Below, piece by piece: positions 17,903 to 27,488 of a DNA stretch of 43,481 bases; the stretch's first letter is position 1; each line of letters starts with the position of its first letter. The position numbers and the translations under genes are program-made. The notes below the pieces were generated by a model. The model made no database searches. It had not been told where the DNA came from and saw only the letters and a program-made list of their open reading frames with translations. This DNA is from Hyphomicrobiales bacterium (GTDB lineage Bacteria > Pseudomonadota > Alphaproteobacteria > Rhizobiales > NORP267): NCBI GenBank assembly GCA_021775855.1, contig JAJFGZ010000048.1:1-43481 (forward strand). The letters run 5' to 3'.

Positions 17903-19303
17903 ATGACAGATACACACGACTATTCAGTCGCCGATATTTCGCTGGCCGAATGGGGCCGCAAGGAACTCGATATTGCCGAAGTAGAGATGCCGGGGCTGAT
18001 GGCGACCCGCGAAGAGCTGGGCGCCTCCAAACCGCTGAAAGGTGCTCGGGTTGCCGGGTGTCTGCACATGACCGTTCAAACGGCTATTCTTATCGAGACA
18101 CTGGTGGCATTGGGCGCGGAAGTGCGCTGGGCGTCGTGTAATATTTTTTCGACCCAGGACCATGCTGCCGCCGCGATCGCCGTAACCGGGGTCCCGGTTT
18201 TCGCCCATAAAGGCGAGACCTACGAAGACTATTGGCGTTTTGTTGATGCCATTTTTGCGTCCCCTGAGGGCGAAATGGCCAACATCATCCTCGACGACGG
18301 CGGCGACGCTACGATGTATGTGATTATCGGTGCGAATGCCGAAGCCGACGCCTCTGCGATTGCCGATCCCGGCAACGAAGAGGAAGAAGTGATGTTCGCC
18401 ACTATCAGGAAACGGATGGAAAGCGATCCCGGCTGGTTCACCAGGCTGCGCGATAATATGCGTGGCGTCTCGGAGGAAACCACCACCGGCGTGCATCGGT
18501 TGTATGAATTGCAGAAACAGGGCGGGCTCCCGTTTCCGGCGATCAACGTCAACGACTCGGTCACGAAATCGAAATTCGACAATAAATATGGTTGCCGGGA
18601 ATCCCTCGTTGATGGCATCCGCCGCGCCACCGATGTGATGATGGCCGGCAAGGTTGCTGTTGTCTGCGGGTATGGTGATGTGGGCAAGGGTTCGGCCCAG
18701 AGCCTCGCCGGTGCCGGAGCTCGTGTCGTGGTCACCGAAATCGATCCGATCTGCGCGCTGCAGGCGGCGATGGACGGCTTTGACGTGCGCGACCTGAACG
18801 ATGTGGTCGCCACTGCCGACATTTTCGTGACGGCGACCGGCAACAAGGACATCATCACGATCGACCATATGCGCGCCATGAAGGACATGGCCATCGTTTG
18901 TAACATCGGACATTTTGACAACGAAATTCAGATCGATGCGCTGCGCAATTTCAACTGGAATAACGTCAAGCCGCAAGTCGACATGATCGAATTCCCAGAT
19001 AACAAACGGATGCTGCTCTTGTCGGAGGGGCGCCTCGTCAATCTCGGCAACGCCACCGGGCATCCGAGCTTCGTCATGTCGGCGTCTTTCACCAACCAGG
19101 TCCTGGCGCAGATCGAGCTTTGGCAAAATGACGGCAAATACAAGAACGAAGTTTATGTCTTGCCAAAGCATCTGGACGAAAAGGTTGCCAAACTGCACCT
19201 TGCCAAGCTGGGCGCAACGCTATCCAAGCTGTCGCCTGAACAAGCCAGTTACATTGGTGTTTCGGAATCCGGTCCGTTCAAACCCGACACTTACCGTTAC
19301 TGA
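17903..19303 (+). CDS. ahcY: adenosylhomocysteinase (S-adenosylhomocysteine hydrolase)
   Basis: Hydrolyses S-adenosylhomocysteine to adenosine and homocysteine, relieving product inhibition of methyltransferases. 466 residues, including the ~40-residue insertion typical of proteobacterial enzymes. Substrate-domain motifs are [16 protein letters not shown] and [32 protein letters not shown] holds catalytic residues, and the NAD-binding motif is [18 protein letters not shown]. The C-terminus KPDTYRY is the family signature, with the Lys and Tyr that reach into the partner's NAD site. ATG 17903 follows GAAGGAAAT; the open frame upstream to 17771 is non-homologous. An operator-like palindrome and a promoter precede it. 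Confidence 0.97.
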   Translation: MTDTHDYSVADISLAEWGRKELDIAEVEMPGLMATREELGASKPLKGARVAGCLHMTVQTAILIETLVALGAEVRWASCNIFSTQDHAAAAIAVTGVPVFAHKGETYEDYWRFVDAIFASPEGEMANIILDDGGDATMYVIIGANAEADASAIADPGNEEEEVMFATIRKRMESDPGWFTRLRDNMRGVSEETTTGVHRLYELQKQGGLPFPAINVNDSVTKSKFDNKYGCRESLVDGIRRATDVMMAGKVAVVCGYGDVGKGSAQSLAGAGARVVVTEIDPICALQAAMDGFDVRDLNDVVATADIFVTATGNKDIITIDHMRAMKDMAIVCNIGHFDNEIQIDALRNFNWNNVKPQVDMIEFPDNKRMLLLSEGRLVNLGNATGHPSFVMSASFTNQVLAQIELWQNDGKYKNEVYVLPKHLDEKVAKLHLAKLGATLSKLSPEQASYIGVSESGPFKPDTYRY

Positions 19304-19309
19304 TCGCGT

Positions 19310-19340
19310 GCGCCGGACCCGTTCCGGCGCCGCTTTCCCG
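19310..19340 (+). terminator. hairpin downstream of ahcY
   Basis: GCGCCGGA-CCCGT-TCCGGCGC (8-bp perfect stem, 19310-19330), seven bases after the ahcY stop, then CGCTTTCCC. The T-run is poor, but position and stem support termination before divL. Confidence 0.6.
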
Positions 19341-19513
19341 CCCACGGGAATTTTCCGGCTGTTGTCGTGAAAATATACATGTTTACTGTGGGCAGATTCA
19401 CCGAATATCGCTAAGTTGATGTGATTCGCGCTGTCGATAAGACAGATTACCGGGGATGGTGCGCGAGGCTGCAACTGCGTCTTTTTGGGCGCCCTATCGA
19501 GGGGACTCTGTCG

Positions 19514-22054
19514 ATGCCGGATTTTGACCGGACGATACGCGATTCGGTGTATCTGCGGTTTGCGGGCTGGCATCCAAAATTCCCGAAAATCCAAATAAAG
19601 CGGTTCTGTCTGGACATACATGCGCTAGCACCGGTCTGTGCTCTTGTGGTTAGCTCTTCTACCGCGTTTGCCCAGTCTGTAGAGGAAACCGCTGCAACAA
19701 GCTGGTTTGGTGGCGGTACACAGGCAATTGGGGGATTGACCGTCATTGCCGGTCTGACCCTGGTGACCTGCGGTCTTGGTGTCCTGTTTGTTAGAAACCG
19801 TCGCCGTACGCGCCAACTGACCCAGTCCGGTTCCGCTGAATTATCCCGACTGCGCGCCACCCTTGATAGCGCCGAAAGCATGATCGCGGCCCAGCGTGCC
19901 ATTGTCATTGTCTGGGACGGAGACGGCGCCGAGGTCTTCGGCAATCCGGCCTTGACTCCGGGGTTCCCGAAGACCGAATCCGGGATAGTTGCGTATCATG
20001 ACTGGCTGGACCCCACGTCGGCGGAAACCCTGGCAGGGTTGCTCGAAACCCTGAAAAGCAACGGCGAAGTCTTTGTCGCAAATCTGGTCACGCGGGATGG
20101 CATAACATTTATCGCGGAAGGCGCCGTTGCCGGCAGCCGCGCGTTACTGTCGCTTCGTGGGGCGGCCGAAATGGAACAAAAAAACGCCGCGCTGCGCCAG
20201 CGCTGCGACATGCTCGAACGCGAGGTGGAAGCCTCGCGCGCATTATTCGAAAAGTTGCCTGCACCGGTCTGGATCAGCAATCCCGAGAACAATCTTGACT
20301 GGGTGAACCCGGCCTACGCCGAGACCGTCGGCGCCGACGACCAGAGCGACGCCATCTTGGCCGGGCGTAGTCTGTTCGCCGAAGATGTTCAAAGCCAGAT
20401 CAGTCATTTGGCAGCGACAGACGAAGCGTTTTCACAAACCGTCCCGGTTGAGATTTCCGGCAACGCGCTTGCCTACGACGTTCTTGCCGTACCCTTTTCC
20501 CGCGGCGTCATCGGGTTGGCGCGCGATACCCACGAACACGATGCGCTGCGCGGTAACCTCAGCCGGCTGGTCGAGACCTATGCCCGCACCATGGACCAGG
20601 TTGAGACGGCGGTTGCGAGTTATGATTCCGATGGCTTTCTGGAATTTTTCAATTCCTCTTTTGTCCGCCTCTGGAACCTCGACGAAGCCTGGCTCAAGAC
20701 CCGCCCGCACCTCGGCAATATCCTCGATCGGCTTCGCGACGACGGTCGGATCCCTGAACACATCAATTACCGCAAATGGAAAAAGGACCAGCTAGAGCTC
20801 GACGGCGAATTTGCCAATCAGGAACAGGATTGGAATTTGCGCAACGGCCAGCTGATCCGGATCCTTGTGGGCAGGCACCCTTACGGCACGATTTATCTTT
20901 ACGACGATGTTACGGCCCGTCTGCAGCTCGAAACCCAGCACAAGACGATGGTCAAGATCCAGCGCCAGCTCCTTGACAATCTGCAGGAAGGCGCGGCGCT
21001 GTTCTCAAGCGCGGGTAAATTGCAACTCCATAATCCAGCCTTTGCACGCATGTGGGGGTTCGAGAACGAACAACTCAAGGACCAGCCGCATATCGAGAAG
21101 GTCATTGGGCTTGCCGCCAGGCTTCACGACGACGAGGCGTTCTGGAAAGCGTTGCGGGCATCCATTACCGGGCTCGGGGAAATCAGGAAGACCCACGAGG
21201 TTAGAATCGAGCGGGCCGACGGGATAGTGCTTGATTGCTGCGCGGTACCCCTGCCAGGGGGCAGCACGCTGATCACATTCGCCGACGTCACCGACTCGTT
21301 CAGAGCCGAACAGGCCTTGATCGACCGCAACCGGGCGCTTGAAGAATCCGACGAAATCAAGAGCCGCTTTGTGCAGCACGTGAACTATGTTCTGCGTGCG
21401 CCGCTTAATACGATCATCGGCTACGCCGATTTACTCGCCTTGCCTGTTAGCGGCAAGCTCAACAAAAACCAGGCAGAGTTTACCAACCATATCCAGACTG
21501 CCACCAAAGCCCTGTTGGTAATTGTCGACGATATTCTGGACCTCGCCACCATCGATGCCGGCGCCATGGAACTGGATCTATCCCCGATTGATCCTGCCAA
21601 GGCGATGGCCGCTGCAGCCGCCGGAGTGCAGGATCGCTTGCAGCAGGCCGAGGTAAAGCTGACGATCGCTAAGCCGAAAGGCAAACATCCCTTGATGGCC
21701 GATCAGAAGCGGGTTCAGCAGGTTCTCTTCAACCTGCTGGCAAACGCCGTCGAACATTCCCCCGAAGGCGGCGAGGTCAAATTGTCCTGCAAATCCGAGG
21801 AAGGATTCATGTGCTTCACCGTCGCCGATCAGGGGCCAGGAATTGCGCCCCGCGCCTTGTCGATGATCTTCGAAAAATTCGAGACCTATCAATCCGGCAA
21901 AGGCCATCGCGGGCCGGGCCTTGGGCTGGCTCTGGTGAAAAACCTCATCGAATTGCACCACGGTGAGGTCGTCGTCGAAAGCACCCCTGGCAAGGGTGCC
22001 CGTTTTACCTGCAAATTCCCCCTCAAACAGGACGGGGCCGGCAAAGCCGGTTGA
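19514..22054 (+). CDS. divL: DivL-type PAS sensor (pseudo)kinase with Tyr at the phospho-acceptor site
   Basis: 846 residues from ATG 19514 (GGGGA upstream; GTG 19421 is in frame). Hydrophobic stretches lie at ~32-53 (ending AFAQ) and ~71-93, followed by basic RNRRR. Several PAS-like regions follow, for example FEKLPAPVWISNPENNLDWV, VASYDSDGFLEFFN and FSSAGKLQLHNPAFARMWGF. The H-box reads FVQHVNYVLRAPLNTIIGY, so Tyr625 stands where His is expected (SHELR becomes NYVLR). The ATPase half is intact: NLLANAVEHS, VADQGPGIAP and GPGLGLALV. Caulobacter DivL also has Tyr here and works as a tether and sensor that activates CckA rather than as a kinase. Its place between ahcY and tsaE fits alphaproteobacterial divL. 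The symbol is by motif and context. Confidence 0.82.
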   Translation: MPDFDRTIRDSVYLRFAGWHPKFPKIQIKRFCLDIHALAPVCALVVSSSTAFAQSVEETAATSWFGGGTQAIGGLTVIAGLTLVTCGLGVLFVRNRRRTRQLTQSGSAELSRLRATLDSAESMIAAQRAIVIVWDGDGAEVFGNPALTPGFPKTESGIVAYHDWLDPTSAETLAGLLETLKSNGEVFVANLVTRDGITFIAEGAVAGSRALLSLRGAAEMEQKNAALRQRCDMLEREVEASRALFEKLPAPVWISNPENNLDWVNPAYAETVGADDQSDAILAGRSLFAEDVQSQISHLAATDEAFSQTVPVEISGNALAYDVLAVPFSRGVIGLARDTHEHDALRGNLSRLVETYARTMDQVETAVASYDSDGFLEFFNSSFVRLWNLDEAWLKTRPHLGNILDRLRDDGRIPEHINYRKWKKDQLELDGEFANQEQDWNLRNGQLIRILVGRHPYGTIYLYDDVTARLQLETQHKTMVKIQRQLLDNLQEGAALFSSAGKLQLHNPAFARMWGFENEQLKDQPHIEKVIGLAARLHDDEAFWKALRASITGLGEIRKTHEVRIERADGIVLDCCAVPLPGGSTLITFADVTDSFRAEQALIDRNRALEESDEIKSRFVQHVNYVLRAPLNTIIGYADLLALPVSGKLNKNQAEFTNHIQTATKALLVIVDDILDLATIDAGAMELDLSPIDPAKAMAAAAAGVQDRLQQAEVKLTIAKPKGKHPLMADQKRVQQVLFNLLANAVEHSPEGGEVKLSCKSEEGFMCFTVADQGPGIAPRALSMIFEKFETYQSGKGHRGPGLGLALVKNLIELHHGEVVVESTPGKGARFTCKFPLKQDGAGKAG

Positions 22055-22059
22055 CCCGG

Positions 22060-23622
22060 ATGTCGCGCAATCCGGTCTCCAGTTCCTGGACATTTGAAAT
22101 CGCGGAGGAAGCCGCGCTGCGTCAGGCCGCGGCGTCGATCGCGCCCTTGCTCAGGCCCGGAATCCCGGTTGCCCTGATTGGTGATCTCGGGGCGGGCAAA
22201 ACGGCGTTCGCGCGGGCCTTGCTCAGATTATTATCGGGCGATGATTTGCTCGAAGTGCCAAGCCCGACATTTACAATTCTACAGGAATACGACACCGGGC
22301 GCGGCCGGGTCAGCCATTTCGATCTGTACAGACTGACGGGCCCCAATGATCTCGCAGAATTGGGGTTCATGGATGCCCTTGATGAGACGATATCGCTGAT
22401 CGAATGGCCTGACCGTGCGGGCAGCTTGCCTGGAGACCGGGTAGACATTGAGATCATCATGGGGGCTGACCCCGACGCCCGGCAATTTACGATCACCGGA
22501 TGGGGGACGTGCGCCGCAGGATTGCAACGCCTGAAAAGGGCGCAGGAATTCATCAGCGAGGCGGGTTGGCGCACTGGCGTCCGGACCATGCTCCATGGCG
22601 ACGCCTCGACCCGCGCCTACGAATTGCTGGATATGGATGGCAAACGGGCGATCTTCATGAACGCGCCGACCCGGCCCGACGGTCCGGTGATCCGGGACGG
22701 CCAAACCTACGGCGATATCGCCAAGCTGGCCACCGGTCTAAAGGCCTTTTGCCTGGTCGCCACGGGTCTCGCCGACAAGGGCTTTTCGAGTCCCGAAATT
22801 TTCGCAACTGATATTCAACAGGGCTTCATGTTGCTGGAATATTTCGGATCCGAAACGATCGTTGAAGGTGAGCCGCTTAAGCCGGTTCCGGAACGCTATC
22901 GGGTTGCCGTCGAGGCGCTCGCTGAAATGCACATAATTCAATGGCCCGGGACGGTCCCGGACGACGGTCTCGGGACCTACAATGTTCCGGCATACGACCG
23001 GGCTGCCTTGTTGATCGAAGCCGAGTTGATCCTCGACTGGTTCTTGCCCTCGGCCACCGGGCAGGAGGCAACGGATACCCAGCGCGAATCGTTTCTGGAC
23101 CTCTGGACAGGGCTGGCAGATTTAGTCCAGACCCCGCACCCCGTCTGGGTATTGCGCGACTACCATTCGCCAAACCTCCACTGGCTTGCGGAACGCAATG
23201 GCACCGACAGGATCGGGATGATCGACTTTCAGGACGCGGTCTTGGGCCACCCGGTTTACGATTTGGTATCGTTGCTCCAGGATGCCCGGGTGACTGTGGG
23301 CGCCGATATGGAAGCCGAACTGTTGGACCGGTATTTGACAGCGGCGGGGAAATCCCCAACATTCGATCGCCCCGATTTTTTACGCGCCTACGCAATCCTT
23401 GGTGCCCAGCGGAACACGAAAATTCTGGGTATATTTGTGCGCCTCGCCCGGCGTGACAGGAAATCCGGCTACCTGGAACACCTGCCCCGCATCTCCAAAT
23501 ACCTTGCCCGCGATCTGGCGCACCCGGCCCTCGCCGATCTTGCCCATTGGTACCACACCAATCTACCCCAGGCGCTCTCTGCGACTGCAGACATGTTTGA
23601 ACCCGTAGGCGCGGCGTCGTGA
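22060..23622 (+). CDS. fusion of TsaE (t6A tRNA ATPase) and AmgK-type sugar kinase
   Basis: 520 residues, two enzymes in one frame. Residues ~10-155 are TsaE, the ATPase of the TsaBCDE system that makes t6A37 in tRNA: P-loop IGDLGAGKTAFARALL (41 onward), VPSPTFTILQEY, HFDLYRL, and IEWPDRAG. Residues ~170-510 are an aminoglycoside-phosphotransferase-fold kinase of the AmgK type (anomeric N-acetylmuramate/GlcNAc kinase): VLRDYHSPNLHW (catalytic Asp367) and GMIDFQDAVLGHPVYDL (Asp389). MurU, the next enzyme in that recycling route, follows with a four-base overlap, which supports AmgK. The ATG comes six bases after the divL stop. I see no stop or frameshift between the halves, so the fusion is real in this sequence. 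Confidence 0.88.
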   Translation: MSRNPVSSSWTFEIAEEAALRQAAASIAPLLRPGIPVALIGDLGAGKTAFARALLRLLSGDDLLEVPSPTFTILQEYDTGRGRVSHFDLYRLTGPNDLAELGFMDALDETISLIEWPDRAGSLPGDRVDIEIIMGADPDARQFTITGWGTCAAGLQRLKRAQEFISEAGWRTGVRTMLHGDASTRAYELLDMDGKRAIFMNAPTRPDGPVIRDGQTYGDIAKLATGLKAFCLVATGLADKGFSSPEIFATDIQQGFMLLEYFGSETIVEGEPLKPVPERYRVAVEALAEMHIIQWPGTVPDDGLGTYNVPAYDRAALLIEAELILDWFLPSATGQEATDTQRESFLDLWTGLADLVQTPHPVWVLRDYHSPNLHWLAERNGTDRIGMIDFQDAVLGHPVYDLVSLLQDARVTVGADMEAELLDRYLTAAGKSPTFDRPDFLRAYAILGAQRNTKILGIFVRLARRDRKSGYLEHLPRISKYLARDLAHPALADLAHWYHTNLPQALSATADMFEPVGAAS

Positions 23623-24356
23623 CCCCTGACACCGCCATGGTGCTGGCCGCGGGCAAGGGGACCCGAATGGCGCCCCTGACGGACACCTTGCCAAAACCGC
23701 TGGTCGGGTTGATGGGGAAGCCATTAATCGATCACGTATTGTGCCGGCTCGAAGCGGGGGGCATCGGGCGCGCGGTCGTCAATGTCCATTATCTTGCGGA
23801 CAAGCTGGAAGCCCATTTACAAGAATGGAGCAACCCGGAAATCGTCATCTCCGACGAGCGCGCCGAATTGCTCGAGACCGGCGGCGGCATTGTGAAGGCC
23901 TTGCCGTTGATCGGCGCGCGGCCCTTCTATCTTTTGAACTCAGACTCGGTCTGGTTCGAGGCCGGTGCCCCGGCGCTGGCACGGCTTTCCGGTATTTGGG
24001 ACGATTCCCATATGGATGCGGTGCTGCTGGTCGTTCCTCTGGACCGCAGCAGCGGGTACGCCGGGAGTGGTGATTTTGTGCAATCCGACGACGGGCGCTT
24101 GACCCGTCTGTACGACGCGCCTGCTGACGAAGGATATGTTTACATGGGTACGGCAATCCTGCACCCAAGACTATTTAAAGACGCACCGTCCGGTCCCTTT
24201 TCGCTCAACCTACTGTTTGACCGTGCCATCCGGTCAGGGAAACTATATGGTTTGGTCCATGACGGAGATTGGATGCATGTGGGAACACCGGGCGCTATTG
24301 GCGAGGCCGAAGCCAGGCTTCAGACCCTTGGCCCCGAAACGGCTGCAAATCGCTGA
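23619..24356 (+). CDS. murU: N-acetylmuramate-1-phosphate uridylyltransferase
   Basis: Nucleotidyltransferase of 245 residues. In the AmgK/MurU route it turns MurNAc-1-phosphate and UTP into UDP-MurNAc, recycling cell-wall sugar and bypassing MurA. The N-terminus AMVLAAGKGTRMAPLTDTLP, then KPL, is the signature of the family. LLNSDSVWF carries the metal-binding Asp, and DWMHVGTPGAI closes the fold. Sugar-1-phosphate nucleotidyltransferases such as mannose-1-phosphate guanylyltransferase look similar, and the call rests largely on the adjacent AmgK domain. The GTG start overlaps the previous stop as GTGA, so translation is coupled. Confidence 0.85.
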   Translation: MTPDTAMVLAAGKGTRMAPLTDTLPKPLVGLMGKPLIDHVLCRLEAGGIGRAVVNVHYLADKLEAHLQEWSNPEIVISDERAELLETGGGIVKALPLIGARPFYLLNSDSVWFEAGAPALARLSGIWDDSHMDAVLLVVPLDRSSGYAGSGDFVQSDDGRLTRLYDAPADEGYVYMGTAILHPRLFKDAPSGPFSLNLLFDRAIRSGKLYGLVHDGDWMHVGTPGAIGEAEARLQTLGPETAANR

Positions 24357-24383
24357 CCCGGCCGCTAGAGCCGGATACCCGAT

Positions 24384-27300
24384 TTGACAGAGCCGCGTAT
24401 ATTCACGATCCCGCCCGGAACCGGGTTTCTCCATCGCCTCGGCGCTGCATTTCTGGGAAATAAAATTCCTGGCATCCAAATCGATCCCACCGACCCGTTC
24501 GCGCGCGCAGACGCGACCATCTACTTGCCGAACCGTCGCGCCTGCCGGAGCTTCGCGGAAATCCTGGTCGAGCTGAACGGAAATGCTCCCCTGCTCCTGC
24601 CGCGCATCAAGGCACTGGGTGACATTGATCCTGCGGAATTGGTGTTTGAGTCAGAAGACGGCTTGGCGGATATTGCTGATATAAACGCAGACTTGCCACC
24701 GCCCGTGAACCCACTTCAGCGATTATTGCTGCTGACCCAGCTGGTCCAGACGTGGTGCAAGAGCACCGCGCCACGTGTGATGCAGGTCACGCCCGGCGAG
24801 GCTGTTCTGCTGCCGGGCCCGCAATCCCTCGCGGTCAAACTGGCTGGCGAACTGGCCCGGCTCATGGACCAGATCGAGACCGAGGATATTGATCTGGCCG
24901 GACTTGGCGCGCTGGTACCGGAAAACCATTCCGCGTTCTGGGACATCACCGTTGATTTCCTCGCGATCCTGGTCGAGGCTTGGCCCGCCATTCTGAACGA
25001 TATTGACCGCTCGTCGATCGCCGCGCACCGCAACCGGATGATCCGGTCCGAAGCTTCCAGGCTCGGGGCGCAGTTATCGACCCGTCCTGTGATCGCGGCG
25101 GGCTCGACCGGCACCAACCCGGCGACAGCTGACTTGTTGCTGGCGATCGCCCGCCTGCCCGCCGGTGCCGTGGTTCTACCTGGTCTCGATTACGGGCCGG
25201 ATGACGATGAATGGCTGCAAATTTCGGTCACGCCGTCGCACCCGCAATATGGTTTGGCACAGCTGCTCGCCAAATTCGATATTTCGAGAGGCGACGTGGC
25301 GCAGCTTGGAGGCGATGTGCCGAAAACCGCCCGTGCCCGGATCACGCTCGCCGGTTGGGCCATGCAGCCGGAACAGGTGACGGCGGGTTGGGGCGACGAG
25401 GCGTTTACCCGCGAGCTATCCAAATTCCGGGATTCTGAAGCCGGGCTGACCTGGGTCGAAGCTGCAACTGCTCAGGAAGAGGCCCTGGTGATCGCGCTCA
25501 AAATCCGCTCGGTCGTCGAAGACCCTGCGAAATCGGTCGCGCTGGTGACGCCCGACCGGACCCTCGCCCGCCGGGTTCAGGCAGAGCTGGAACGGTGGGA
25601 GATCGTGGTGGATGATTCCGCCGGGTTACCTTTGACCGCTACCCCTCCGGGTATATTTGCCTCGCTTATTGCCGAAGCACTATTTACGAACCTCTCCCCG
25701 GTTCCGTTGCTGGCGCTGCTGAAACACCCGCTCTGCATGCTCGGTACCGACGCCTCCTCCATCCGTAGTGCAGCGCGCATCCTGGAGCAGAACATTTTGC
25801 GCGGTCCCCGCCCGGACCCGGGTTTGACCGGGCTGCGGCAGGCGCTTGCGGTGGCCGCCGGACAGAAAACCGCAAAGGGAAGAAAACTCCTTTCCGAGCC
25901 GGATTATACCGCGATCGCCGACCTCCTTGAGCGACTTGAGATTGCGCTCCAACCCTGGCAGGACCTGATCAAGGGGCAGGACGGGGATCTGTCCCTCGAA
26001 GGCTTGTTGCGTGCCCACAAGGATATTTGCATCGCGTGCGCTGCAGGCGAGGCCGGCCAATCACCAGGGCTATTCGCGCGTGAAGCCGGTGAGGCATTGG
26101 AGCAGCTGTTCGATCAATTGTTGGCCCAGGCGCCTGAAAGCTGGGGGACAAACGGCGAGGATTACGTCGGGCTGTTCAAATCCCTGGCCGCCGAAGTGCG
26201 GGTTCGCAGCCGCACGCCTGCGCACCCGAAAATCCATATCTGGGGACTGCTGGAAGCCCGGATGATGCGGGTCGATACCATGATCCTAGGCGGTCTCAAC
26301 GAGGGCACATGGCCCGCCGAGGTGACCAACGATCCCTGGCTGTCGCGGAATTTGCGGACGGGTCTTGGGCTATCGCCGCTCGAGCGCCGCATCTCGCTGG
26401 CCGCCCACGACTTCGTCCAGGCCTTCGTGGTACCGGATCTGATGTTAACCCGCGCTGCCAAGATCGACGGCGAAACCACTGTCCCATCGCGCTGGTTACT
26501 GCGTCTTGAAGCCATATTGAAGGCGGGCCGGGCGGGGGAAGTTTTTACCCCACATCACCGCGCGGAAGGTTGGTTGAGCCGGGCCCGGCAAATGGACGAT
26601 CCCCGCGAATGGAAACCGGCGGCGCGCCCTGCGCACGCTCCACCTGTTGCGGCCCGGCCGCGCAAATTGTCTGTGAGCCAGATCGAAACGCTAATCCGTG
26701 ATCCTTATTCAATATACGCGCGCTATATCCTTAAACTCGCGCCCCTTGATGATCTGGATACTATGCTCGATGCCCGCGAACGGGGGAATTGGATCCACAA
26801 GGTCTTGAGCGATGTGGGCCTGATCTGGCAGGGCAAAAGTGCGCGGGAAACAGCGCGTCTTTTGCGTGATACGGCGCGCGAACAGCTCAAGGGCGTACTG
26901 GGAGCGCCCGAGACCAAGGCGGTCATATTGAGCCGGTTTGACCGGGTCGCCCCCTGGTTTGCCATCAAAAACGAAAAACTGCTCCAGGGCGTGAGCCGGT
27001 CATTCATGGAAATTGACGGCGAAATCGAATGGGCTTCGCCAGGCGGTAATTTCATTCTTACGGCCCGCGCTGATCGGATCGATTTACGGCAAGACAGCAA
27101 AATTTCGATCTACGACTACAAGACCGGAAAAGCGCCAACGGCCAAGCAGGAAAAAAGTGGATTCAGCCCCCAATTGCTGCTCGAAGGGGCGATCGCCCGC
27201 GAGGGCGGGTTCGCGAGCGATGCGTCCCTCAAAGCTGCGATCCACGACCTCGCCTATATTGAGTTGAGCGGTCGCCAGCCCCCCGGCAGGGTCGCGCAGA

Positions 27301-27488
27301 TCGCCGAAGACGATTCCGATACCGAATCAGCCCTTGCGCTAACCCGGCTCAAGAAGCTAATCGAAAAATTTGATGAGGGCGACAGGCCATACCTGTCGCG
27401 CCCGCACCCGACCTTTGCCTCCCGCTACGGCGACTATGATCATCTGGCCCGGGTACAGGAATGGTCAGGCGGGGAGGGCGAACTGTGA
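24384..27488 (+). CDS. addB: double-strand break repair protein AddB
   Basis: 1034-residue partner of AddA in the RecBCD-like helicase-nuclease that processes double-strand ends. The N-terminal part is the inactivated helicase-like region (FLGNKIPGIQ, IYLPNRRACRSFAEIL). The core has GLLEARMMRVDTMILGGLNE. The C-terminal nuclease domain begins near VSQIETLIRDPYSIYARYIL and contains the active-site ISIYDYKTGKAPT. The iron-sulphur cysteines that staple this domain in Bacillus AddB are not seen, which fits the alphaproteobacterial type. The start is TTG 24384, 27 bp after murU. addA follows with a GTGA overlap. Confidence 0.93.
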   Translation: MTEPRIFTIPPGTGFLHRLGAAFLGNKIPGIQIDPTDPFARADATIYLPNRRACRSFAEILVELNGNAPLLLPRIKALGDIDPAELVFESEDGLADIADINADLPPPVNPLQRLLLLTQLVQTWCKSTAPRVMQVTPGEAVLLPGPQSLAVKLAGELARLMDQIETEDIDLAGLGALVPENHSAFWDITVDFLAILVEAWPAILNDIDRSSIAAHRNRMIRSEASRLGAQLSTRPVIAAGSTGTNPATADLLLAIARLPAGAVVLPGLDYGPDDDEWLQISVTPSHPQYGLAQLLAKFDISRGDVAQLGGDVPKTARARITLAGWAMQPEQVTAGWGDEAFTRELSKFRDSEAGLTWVEAATAQEEALVIALKIRSVVEDPAKSVALVTPDRTLARRVQAELERWEIVVDDSAGLPLTATPPGIFASLIAEALFTNLSPVPLLALLKHPLCMLGTDASSIRSAARILEQNILRGPRPDPGLTGLRQALAVAAGQKTAKGRKLLSEPDYTAIADLLERLEIALQPWQDLIKGQDGDLSLEGLLRAHKDICIACAAGEAGQSPGLFAREAGEALEQLFDQLLAQAPESWGTNGEDYVGLFKSLAAEVRVRSRTPAHPKIHIWGLLEARMMRVDTMILGGLNEGTWPAEVTNDPWLSRNLRTGLGLSPLERRISLAAHDFVQAFVVPDLMLTRAAKIDGETTVPSRWLLRLEAILKAGRAGEVFTPHHRAEGWLSRARQMDDPREWKPAARPAHAPPVAARPRKLSVSQIETLIRDPYSIYARYILKLAPLDDLDTMLDARERGNWIHKVLSDVGLIWQGKSARETARLLRDTAREQLKGVLGAPETKAVILSRFDRVAPWFAIKNEKLLQGVSRSFMEIDGEIEWASPGGNFILTARADRIDLRQDSKISIYDYKTGKAPTAKQEKSGFSPQLLLEGAIAREGGFASDASLKAAIHDLAYIELSGRQPPGRVAQIAEDDSDTESALALTRLKKLIEKFDEGDRPYLSRPHPTFASRYGDYDHLARVQEWSGGEGEL

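Noticed and set aside
17924-19198. 424-codon minus-strand frame opposite ahcY
   Set aside because: Antisense of a clearly functional S-adenosylhomocysteine hydrolase gene; no family motif in the antisense product.
19421-19513. GTG 19421 as start of divL
   Set aside because: It adds 31 residues of no family character; ATG 19514 has an upstream GGGGA. The choice is not certain.
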